NCBI GenBank assembly: GCA_021292105.1
Contig: CM037861.1
Coordinates: forward strand, 49,304,634 to 49,368,633
Source: Anadara kagoshimensis
Lineage: Eukaryota > Mollusca > Bivalvia > Arcoida > Arcidae
Direction: 5' to 3'
DNA: 64,000 bases
Shown: one piece after another, positions 47,096 to 55,671 of the stretch
How positions within the stretch are numbered: position 1 is the stretch's first letter
Layout: each line of letters starts with the position of its first letter
Notes under the pieces: model-generated
Databases searched by the model: none
The model's input: the letters and a program-made list of their open reading frames with translations, nothing else
Told to the model about the DNA's origin: nothing
Translations under genes and position numbers: made by a program

Positions 47096-47348
47096 TTGAC
47101 CTTTGACAGATAAAACTAAATGTGATACGCGACACATTGTGTCATATTGGAATACGTTTGTGCAAGTTGCATCAAAATACATCTATAGATGTGAAAGTTA
47201 CGGAGCAGACACCGTCTTACACAAACATGGTAATTTTTATAGATCCCTTTAAAACGAAATGTAAGTTCTGTGATATAAATAAAAACTCCTATAGATTTTG
47301 GAAAAATTATGTACCCAGGATCATTATTCGTACCAGTTGAGAAACACT

Positions 47349-47509
47349 TAAGAAATAACATTCTATTTGAGTGTATTCATTCGGTATTATGAATGAGAGT
47401 CAGGAATAGCATATTCAATGAACTGCGAAGCAGTTCATGTTAAATATGCTATTCCTGACTCTCATTCATAATACCGAATGAATACACTCAAATAGAATGT
47501 TATTTCTTA
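47349..47509. repeat. Foldback element with perfect 67-bp arms
   Basis: 47349-47415 and 47443-47509 are exact reverse complements over 67 bases (ends TAAGAAATAACATT / AATGTTATTTCTTA). The 27-bp centre itself contains TGAACTGC-GAA-GCAGTTCA, a further 8-bp stem. The arms start and end at TA, compatible with a TA-targeting foldback MITE. Zero mismatches between arms in otherwise drifting repeats suggests recent origin or arm-to-arm conversion. Two short frames touching it are incidental. Confidence 0.93.
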
Positions 47510-47851
47510 TATTTACAATCATAAAAAAACATTGATAGCATGTCCGAAATGTAAAATTATCTCTACAATAAGTTATTTCATTCAAGATTCCGACAAACAT
47601 ACGGATTGATGGAACAGCCTTGCTCCAAATAAGGAAAGTTACGTCGCGAGTAGACTTGGATGCTGACCAATCAAACAATGCGTGACATAATAGATGTCAT
47701 TCTGTGACGTAATCGAATAGTTAAACGTTACGTAATCAGAGGTCATGACCCCACACTGTATTCAAGAGCAATTGAATGCCAGTTAAAACAAATAGGTTCA
47801 TCTAAAGAAGGTCAATTCCAATTGTAAATATATGTAAATTAAAATAACCGA
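47510..47851. other. No gene seen
   Basis: Unique-looking, slightly richer in CpG (TTACGTCGCG, GTGACGTAATCG), no supported feature. Confidence 0.4.
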
Positions 47852-48198
47852 TTGAAGTGACCGCATTTATGGAACATGGCATATGTATTACACTATAAGC
47901 AGTACAACAAAACTCTTTTTAAGTGTAAAACCAAAATTTTTAGATCCCTCTTCGAGGGATATTTATAAATACATCTGTTATGTGCTACTTTTGAATGTAT
48001 AATTTCATAAAAATTCAAAAGTAGCACATGACACATCCAAAAACAATTGACCATATGTTCCTAGGAGCAACTTGCGTACCCATTGCGAACCACATGGAAG
48101 GAATCTGTTGAAGTGACCGCATTTTTGGAACAATGCGTTTTATAACACCATTAGCAATACAACAAACATTTTTTTAAGTGTAAAACCAAATTATTTAG
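47852..48198 (+). repeat. ~91-bp direct repeat bracketing a hairpin element
   Basis: 47852-47943 and 48108-48198 share TTGAAGTGACCGCATTT, GGAACA, ATACAACAAA and TTTAAGTGTAAAACCAAA in order, with about 256 bp between starts. The hairpin element of the GTGCTAC subfamily lies between them. Confidence 0.85.
47976..48033. repeat. Hairpin element, GTGCTAC subfamily, copy G (58 bp)
   Basis: Arms of 21 bp with one mismatch: TGTTATGTGCTACTTTTGAA(T) and (A)TTCAAAAGTAGCACATGACA around a 16-nt loop GTATAATTTCATAAAA. CATC flanks both sides (47972-47975 and 48034-48037), a possible 4-bp target duplication. Confidence 0.87.
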
Positions 48199-48474
48199 TA
48201 GTTTGTAATACAGATCTAAAGAATATAAATGAACTTTTTCCTATAATTAAAGAAGTATAAATCAAGTCTGAGCCACATCTGTATGAAGATATATGTGTTA
48301 TAAATATAATAAATGACTTAAGTAAACGTTTACCATGATCTGCTGAAATATATTTATAATTACCACAAAATACATTTATCAAAGTTGGATCATCGACATA
48401 AATAACCTTTAAACCATTATTAATTCTGACATTTTCTATCCGATTACAGTAATGTTTTATATGTTAGACTTTAG

Positions 48475-48669
48475 TACAGACCTGTCGAAAGTTTAACGCT
48501 AAACTAACGAAAAGAAGTCCACGCTCGGCTGTCGAGTGGCCGAGATATAGATTGCTTGTGGCTGAAAGGCTGCCACCAGAGAAATCAGCTGCCGAGATAT
48601 AGCTAAAGAGGGGCGATGGTGAGCCGCCAATTTGAAACTAATTCGTGTTAAACTTTCGACATGTCTGTA
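48475..48669. mobile_element. TA-flanked MITE, copy 2
   Basis: Element 48477-48667 (191 bp) between TA dinucleotides. Ends CAGACCTGTCGAAAGTTTAA and TTAAACTTTCGACATGTCTG are near-perfect inverted repeats. Interior has GTGGCCGAGATATAG motifs shared with copy 1. Confidence 0.85.
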
Positions 48670-49410
48670 GTGTATAAAAAGAATTCAACTTACTAAAAGT
48701 AAGTGTGATTATGCATTCAATCTGTCATTACAATTCTAATTTATGCGCTGCAACACGCGAGACTGTTTTCATTTTTATCATTTTAATCTTCCAGCCGATG
48801 TAAAAAGTCTAAATTATAGTGAATCAACAGCAAAAAAAAGCTACTTTTGGGCAAAATTTGATTATTTTTATAACTTTACAAGGTTAAAACGCCGGTATTA
48901 AAATTCTTTCTAACAACTTTTTGACAAATAAATTATACCAAGGTTAACCATTCCGGCAATTTTTACTCTAATCGCTCATCATCCATCTTCGGAAGCTTGT
49001 GAAAAGAATTCAAAAAGATGAAACACTGATAAGGAAACCAGAACATTGTTGTATGTGGCCAGGGTGATTTTTTATGAGTTATTGGTTTTGATGACAGGTT
49101 GACGCTGTAAGCGGCTGTTTTTACCAGCTTTGTCATTTCCTACTGTAAACGGAAATGAATTAATTTTCATTTTTTCACTATAAATTTAAACTAATATGAA
49201 TTACTATAGACCAATAGTATAGTGGCTTTACTCTGTTTTGTTTGGAACAACTACAACGGAACATTCCCTTTGAAACAAATCCTGCAAAAACTAAAACGAT
49301 CATTGTTAATAAAACAGCCCCTCTATGTCACAAACACGCTGTCTATAGTTTGTTGAATTTTCGATTTAACAACCTTTTTGACCAAGCGAGGACTGTAACA
49401 ACTCGTAATT
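48670..49410. other. No gene seen
   Basis: Spacer, nothing supported. Confidence 0.45.
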
Positions 49411-49456
49411 AAGTCCAACGCCTAATGAAGTCCGGACTTCATTAAGCGTTGGACTT
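49411..49456. repeat. 46-bp loopless palindrome
   Basis: Arms AAGTCCAACGCCTAATGAAG(TCC) and (GGA)CTTCATTAAGCGTTGGACTT match over 22 of 23 bases with no spacer. A further GGACTTCATTAGG-type module follows directly, so the site is built from repeated GGACTTCATTA modules in both orientations. Confidence 0.93.
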
Positions 49457-49728
49457 CATTAGGAAGGGCACTTACTTGACCACGTTGATTCTGTCCTAAT
49501 CTTACCTTTATGCTAGGTATATCAGTCACTCACAATAACATCGATCTTTAAAATATGATTTTATTTCATGACATACCGTTACAACATGAAAATGATCCAG
49601 GTTCAGTTTCATCAAAAATTTTCAAAGTAATACGCAGTTATTGTCAGGACACTTTACACGGACAGGTAGACGCATAGACAGGCAGACAAATTTGATGGTG
49701 GGGTTAAGACGAGATATACAACCCCTAT

Positions 49729-49789
49729 TGTCATGTGCTACTTTTGATTTTTTAAAATAAAATAATGCATTCGAAAGTTGCGTGTGACA
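49729..49789. repeat. Hairpin element, GTGCTAC subfamily, copy H (61 bp)
   Basis: Opens TGTCATGTGCTACTTTTGA and closes TTCGAAAGTTGCGTGTGACA. The second arm has drifted (GTTGCGTG for GTAGCATG-type), so this is an older copy. Confidence 0.75.
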
Positions 49790-50199
49790 CAATGAACAAA
49801 TATGGAAAGATCATACGTTTATTTGTTTTTCAAAAGAATAATATGTAAATGTATGGCAAACACGTTTTTAGATAGTTTACTTGATTCGTGGATTTCTAGG
49901 TTGTGGATTTCGGTTTTTAAAAAAGACCATAATGAATGATATAATTTAATGATGATAAATGTTATGTTTATAAAAAAACCAATTACAGATCTTAATCAAA
50001 TCACAGTCTCAGACTAATTTATAATACTTACTTTTTTGTCTCAATTAAATTTGTCCAGGGGGTTTCATTTATTTCAATTTATTTTTTTATATCTGAAACA
50101 ACAAAGCACCTCGAAATCGTGAAGGTGAAAGTATTTGTGGTTTTGAATTTGCATCGATACAAAATCTGTAGCAAAAATGTAATATTGCAGTGTATAATG
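49790..50199. other. No gene seen
   Basis: AT-rich spacer. A weak R2-like phrase (CTTAATCAAATCACAGTCTC) at about 49991-50015 may be a worn fragment. Confidence 0.4.
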
Positions 50200-50345
50200 A
50201 AACACAAAGATACCAGTCCATGTTTAAATTACATTACTAAATCAAAACTGGCCAAAATTGAATAAACTTCTAGGAGGAAGTGAGGCCGGGTGTACCGGAA
50301 GGGTAGGCACCTCATATCTAGCTCATCTATCACATGTGAAATCAA
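50200..50345 (+). repeat. Dispersed repeat R2, copy 8
   Basis: GATACCAGTCCATGTTTAAA, ATCAAAACTGGCCAAAATTG, AACTTCTAGGAGGAAGTGAG, GCCGGGTGTACCGGAAGGGT, CTAGCTCATC and CACATGTGAAATC match R2 with an internal shortening. Confidence 0.7.
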
Positions 50346-50823
50346 AAACGAGAATGAAATGGGCGTGGGGCTATATTGCGTCAAATATACTTTTGGATGA
50401 TTTTGGATGCAGGGACATCATACATTAAAATTATATTGATGGCGACTATAAAACCTTCTGGCAGAATTGATAAGCACAGGCTTGCAATGTCCCTGAGTAA
50501 CCAGTAATTTGAAAAAAGGCAAAGTATTTATATGAACATATAAACAACCCAAATACGAGTCATTCGTGTAACATTATTAAAACACTTTCACATTATCGTT
50601 TTATTTGATGAGAGTTTGATTTTGAATATTGTTGGCTGTCATTTGATGGGTTAACCGATGACCCAAAAGCCGCATATTTGTGACCTGTTTGTGACCTGTT
50701 TTCTTTTCATGTCTTTGGAACTGTATTTTTATTCATAAGAGTAATTATTACCATATTGTCGGTTAGCTTTACTGTATAGCATTGTTTTGTTTGCGTGGTT
50801 ACAAGGTACCAAAGATACAACCA
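50346..50823. other. No gene seen
   Basis: Spacer, nothing supported. GTGACCTGTTT occurs as a short tandem pair near 50680. Confidence 0.4.
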
Positions 50824-51009
50824 ATTGGATTCACTAGCTTACCACGTGATCAATACCCCTTAACGTTCGTGCGGCACTTTTTGGAAAACGTTTACGTCGA
50901 AATTTTCCGGAGTAACGTCATTTTTACGAGAAACGTGATCTGAAGCGATTCTATCTCGAATGGAAATAATTTTTCCGGGGTGTCACGCGGTACACTGGCG
51001 AAGTCCATT
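50824..51009. mobile_element. MITE family A, copy 2 (180 bp, 3-bp TSD)
   Basis: Element 50827-51006, inverted relative to copy 1. Left end GGATTCACTAGCTTACCACG, right end GCGGTACACTGGCGAAGTCC, ATT on both sides (50824-50826, 51007-51009). Shared interior includes GTGCGGCACTTTTTGGAAAA and CGTTTACGTCGAAATTTTCC. Same 3-bp flank length as copy 1 (AAT, the complement of ATT). Confidence 0.78.
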
Positions 51010-51276
51010 AAAATTGTATTTTTTAACCTTACAAGTATATGGCATTCTATCTAATTTAATTTAATTTCTTGAGGTGTCACCTTGGAGTGTTATTTACCAG
51101 TATAGATACTGTCCTATAGTTACATGTGATTTATTTAGTTAATTCTTTGTCCTTCCAGTATCAACTTACAGAGAGTGGAAAAAGTCAGAAATAACAATTT
51201 CTAACTGGATTTATGTGGATGTTGCTGCTATTTGTCAGCACTGTTCAGTCATTCTGTGATGTGACTACGTGTACAT

Positions 51277-51374
51277 TACAAACCTTTCGAAAGTTTAACA
51301 TTAAGCTAACAAATTAGTACCAACTCATCGTGGTCTTTGGTAAATCATATCTCGACCAATTTTCGGCAGCTGCT

Positions 51375-51416
<42 letters not shown>

Positions 51417-51514
51417 GCAGTTGTTCTGCCACTAGTTATCAAGTCCCGGTCACTGGACAGCCGAGCTTGAGACACTTTTCGTTAGCGAAGTGTTAACATT
51501 TCGACAGGCCTGTA
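51277..51514. mobile_element. TA-flanked MITE, copy 3, with (CT)19 inside
   Basis: Element 51279-51512 between TA dinucleotides. Left end CAAACCTTTCGAAAGTTTAA and right end (reverse) CAGGCCTGTCGAAATGTTAA. A (CT)19 microsatellite occupies 51377-51414 and accounts for its greater length. Confidence 0.83.
51377..51414 (+). repeat. (CT)19 microsatellite
   Basis: 38 bases of perfect CT repeat inside a MITE. Confidence 0.97.
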
Positions 51515-52345
51515 TTGTAATACTGAGGTCATAAGACAGACTTGAATTCAATTTCTATTTATTTGTACTGCCTATAAATCTACGCTATATTCTATTTCTC
51601 CCAATAGTTACTGTAATTATTACTTGTCTTATTAAAAGCAAGCTGAAGAAAAGCCTAATATAAAACTGTCATTCTTTAGTGTAATAAACACTGATGTCTT
51701 CCCTCACATATGCAAAGGACGTACATTTATGTATTACAAGGTATCATTATTTTGTCCGATTTGATTTATAGAAGCAAGATCACAGCTTTGTAGAGGATAT
51801 AATCTTACTCCATCTTTATGAAAGGCAATGCCTAAACCCATCATGGTGCGCTTATTAAATGAAATGATTACGTCTCATCCTATTGTCTCCAAGACATGAT
51901 GGATGTAGTTTTGATAAGGATTTTGCAGGAGACATTAATATCCAGAAATGATTCCATTTAGGTGTCAATTTAAACCAGAAGTTTTGTTTGACAAATATTT
52001 ATTTATTCTCATCACTCACTTAAGATACAGATCCAATTTTCCCAATATCCTAAGCGACTAATGGAACCTTTGCATCAAAGCCGCTTATGAAAACTGTAAA
52101 TGGACTGTATTTCAATTTTGTTTGTCCTCAAGAAATATTGCATTCACCACAGGAGTGTTTGTCATGCACTCGCAAATGCTGAATTCAATTAGCCTCAGAA
52201 AAAATGTGGATCAGATAAATAAGTCGTTATTTTTCTTTTAAAAAGGCAAGTTTAAATATCGTTTAAACATAAAATGTTTTAAAAAGGACGGTTTGCATAT
52301 TAGAAGCTTGAGTCAAGTGTAAAACACTGTTGCTTCCTTACAAAT
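51515..52345. other. Repeat-free stretch, no gene seen
   Basis: No repeat from the window recurs here, and base composition is less extreme than around it (51650-52200). Could hold conserved non-coding sequence. This is a guess without comparison. Confidence 0.35.
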
Positions 52346-52480
52346 CGGGGAGTTGTGGTCTTGGTGGCAATGTGGTCTGAAGACCTCGTTTCCGGATCAC
52401 AGCGCCTCTCACCATCCAGGTTCGACTCCCACTAGGGCAAATTCCTTGTATGAGCAAGTTCACTTGCTCAATGTAAAACT
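52346..52480 (+). mobile_element. tRNA-headed SINE-like fragment, different head
   Basis: GTTGTGGTCTTGGTGGCAAT and GTGGTC resemble a box A region, and GGTTCGACTCC (52419-52429) is a good box B, about 65 bp further on. GGATCACAGCGCCTCTCACC lies between. The head differs from the SINE at 29058. AGCAAGTTCACTTGCT (52453-52468) is a small palindrome just after it. No tail or target duplication found. The cloverleaf is too disrupted for a working tRNA gene. Confidence 0.6.
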
Positions 52481-54834
52481 AAATTACATCAACTGTAGGC
52501 AGAAACAGAAAAAACGTAGCATTTTCGCATACCATTATTTAATCAAGTTAGCTTTTCAGATCCAATGAACCTCTTACAATTTTTACAATTTTACACAATT
52601 TCTGACAAAATCTTTTTTTCAAAATCCAATTAAATTGTGAAACATTTTAAAATGAAAAATGAAATAATAGTAATTTCTAATTCGAACGTTGAACAAAAGA
52701 AAACTTAATGACCATTCAAATATTATGAATACATGTATAAAAAAAAACTCGATGACCATCGACAAGAAAACCAATATTTAAAATGAGTTGTTTGTCGTTA
52801 ATTTTAAAGGGGTTTGTGGTTTGCTTGTGCTCAGTTACATGTACATGTACTTCTTATAACAACAGCATCTAAGGTTTCTTAAAAGGATATTTATCGTTCA
52901 GCATGAATATTGCTTACATTACCAGAATAATTACCATAATCACTTACATTATAATAAATTCAAATAATTTTGGAGATATTTGTCCAAGTACCAAAATAAA
53001 AAAGATATCAAAAGGCTATTACTATGTTAACGACCTGCGTTTTAGAAGTGTTAAAGAGTCATAAAACTCAACACACACGTCAAAATATTACTTTTATATG
53101 CGTTATAAAACCAATGGAATACATTTATATTGATATCCTAACAGTGTGATACATATTGGATGATAGAAATTGTTCGATGGGTTTGGTCAAATTTGAAACG
53201 TTTTATTGAAGAAATTTGGAGACAGCAAGTCGTGTTTTTAAATAAGATTTACAAATTCCAGGAGGAAGGTGAAATAAAATAAATTGATGCAATAGAACCT
53301 TCTACACTGCTGTAAATCAATGCCAACCTAATGTTATGTTGTTATAAAACGATGCATATTTGCGCATTCTTTGATTGCGTTACTGTATAATGAATGCCTA
53401 GTGGAAAGAAATCAGTATCGAGTAAGATGTATCGCTCTGGAACTTTTTATAAACAAAAATTGATTCCAAACAACAAAATTAAATACAATACATAAGGCCC
53501 CATCAAAGTATTGTTGATAAGTATGATGTCTATGAATCCAAGTTTATCCTGGATATATTTGACGTCCTCTCCACTTTCAATTTTGATATATATGGTTTAT
53601 TTGAAGCATATGAACTAGTTAATATTTGTCTTAACTACTGAGATTTCATGATTTGGATCTTTTGTTGTGTGCATGCAGTTTTAATTTTACAAAGAAAACA
53701 AAAATCTAAGTAAGAAAACAAAAAAATCTACACGTGTTATCTTATTTTGTCGTTTGAATTGCGAAATGCATTCGTTTTTAATATCTAATTGTAAAAAATT
53801 AAATAAACTAGATTAATAATTTCGAAATATTCCCCACCTGATACAGAACATTAACAAGGCAGTGCATCGAGTTCAAATTATACAGATGACTTTCAAACAC
53901 TAGTAATAAATAAAAGGAACTATCAAGAGAACAAAACTCGTTTAATTTGTTTTAAAATAAACATTCGCGCAATCTTGGAATACAACAATGAGGTTTCCGA
54001 TGGATACGTGTCACAAATTTGATTTTCTGAACAATATCCCATCAAACTTTCATTTAATTTCTGTCATTGATTTCCTCTGCAGTTAATTACAATAAAACTT
54101 TGCTCTCAGAAGCCAGTTATGGAATAGACAATTTATTATTTGTATCGTAAATCAGGGCCAAGTGTTATCGAGCAAAGAAGCCCATCTGGATCAAACGTCA
54201 TCAGTATAGACAACCGAATGGCCTAATCTTTGCCCAATTATTGTGAAAAATTGACAGGTTTTGCCCCAAGATCAAAAACCTCATCTCAAAAGTGTAGATG
54301 ATACAGATTCAATTTAGATACGGAGGGAACTCGGCTCTTTTTCTTATTATCACGGCTATTCATCTGTACAGCATATCATTCTCCGTGTTACATCAATTTT
54401 CCACTATTATGATTGATTGACTTGACTCAATATCCTTGTTTAATTCAGTGTATGAAGATCATATTGGAATTATACCAAGGTATTGGATCGAATAAACTCG
54501 CTATTTATATATTGTTATTGTGCCAGCTCATAGAATTACACTTATGTGGTAATGTTGTATATTTTTACTCATAGTTTTGTTAAAGAAAAATAATATTTTT
54601 TAAGCATTTTTATTTAAAAAAAACCCTCATACAATATGTTTTCAATACTAGTTCTTTTCGACTGTAATTGCTACACCATTGATTGCCTGTTATAGTAGAA
54701 ATGATTTAATTCTGTATATTCTTAGTATATCTTTTTTTTTTCAGTTTTTAAAAAATGTTGTCTGCACTTTCGAAAGATTACCTTTTTAAATGCTTACAAA
54801 TGACGCAATACTATTGCAGGTCTAAGAGTATCAA
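52481..54834. other. Long stretch without a supported gene
   Basis: 53990-54430 is repeat-free and less AT-rich than its neighbours. No coding frame or RNA gene seen. Confidence 0.4.
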
Positions 54835-54905
54835 GTAGCCAGCTAAATAGAAAGCGCTTGCTCTTCCGGAGCATCCAGTCTCACTTTGCTTTGGTCTTTA
54901 ATTTG
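54835..54905 (-). repeat. Dispersed repeat R2, tail fragment (reversed)
   Basis: TAGCCAGCTAAATAG, GCTCTTCCGGAGCATCCAGT and CTCACTTTGCTTTGGTCTTT read R2's tail and part of its middle on the minus strand. Confidence 0.6.
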
Positions 54906-55363
54906 AATATAAGATTGGGCTAAAGGACTGTTTGTAAGACAGTATGTTCATAACCATAAACACCCGGTACCCAGTATTACTGTCACCTATCCTTATACTA
55001 GTTTATCAAATTTATTTAGCCCCTATATTACACAATAGGTATGTATGTTTGAATATTCAAATTGAAAGGTCAAACGGCCAGACCAAACTTGACGCACTTT
55101 TTACAGTATATGACCATTTTTTGCTGAAACAAGAGATCTGTTGACATCATTAGCGTCGTGGAACAAACACGTTTCCGTGTTATTCAAGACTTCTCGAGGT
55201 TTTCCGTCACGAGAAAATTCGGTTCAAAATGTTCCGAACCGGGTGTTATATGAAAATCTTTATTATACGAGGGGTGGGTGATACTAGTTTTTTTTATCGC
55301 AGGATAGACAAAAATACTTATATCAAAAGTATAGATATGGACGTTATTTAGCATATCTTGAAC
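54906..55363. other. No gene seen
   Basis: Spacer. Two frames (54944-55144 plus, 55184-55366 minus) lack domains. CTTCTCGAGGTTTTCC near 55189 has no partner I can find. Confidence 0.4.
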
Positions 55364-55671
55364 CACTGCGGTAGCTAGCTCCGTAATTTGGAGATCGTGA
55401 CTTCGAACCCTGACCGGGTTTGACCCAAGAACTAAAATTGACTAGTGACTGTTCTTTCACCAAGCAATCTGTATTACGAAATGAAAGTTACGGTTCTTTC
55501 GGGTGAGAACTTAAAATAAACGAGGTCCCGTGTCATGGTAGGATTTGTACGATAAAGAACCCTGTTGTATAATGCCATCAGCGCAATGCACAGGCAAAAT
55601 TTCTGCACCTTGGCCTATAGCTGACGACTTCTCGACATATCTGGAACGTAAAACCCCATTACTCAATTCAG
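55364..55671 (+). mobile_element. tRNA-headed SINE, copy 3 (box A deleted)
   Basis: Begins CACTGCGGTAGCTAGCTCCG: the GTTGGTAGAGTGCTC part of the head is missing, removing box A, while a box B-like ACTTCGAACCCTG remains. The body matches the full copy (TTTGACCCAAGAACT, TAGTGACTGTTC, AACGAGGTCCCGTGTCATGG, TATAATGCCATCAGCGCAA, CCTATAGCTGACGACTTCTC, AACGTAAAACCCCATTACTC). No clear target duplication. Not expected to be transcribed from its own promoter. Confidence 0.9.

Noticed and set aside
48477-48667. Linking the TA-MITEs to the mariner remnant at 31845
   Set aside because: The terminal sequences differ (CAGACCTGTCG versus CGAGGGCCGTTC), so that mariner is not their likely driver.
1012-49789. 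CRISPR-like array from the repeated TGTCATATACC motif
   Set aside because: Copies are dispersed, palindromic and in variable pairs, with no regular spacers. The DNA is eukaryotic in character.
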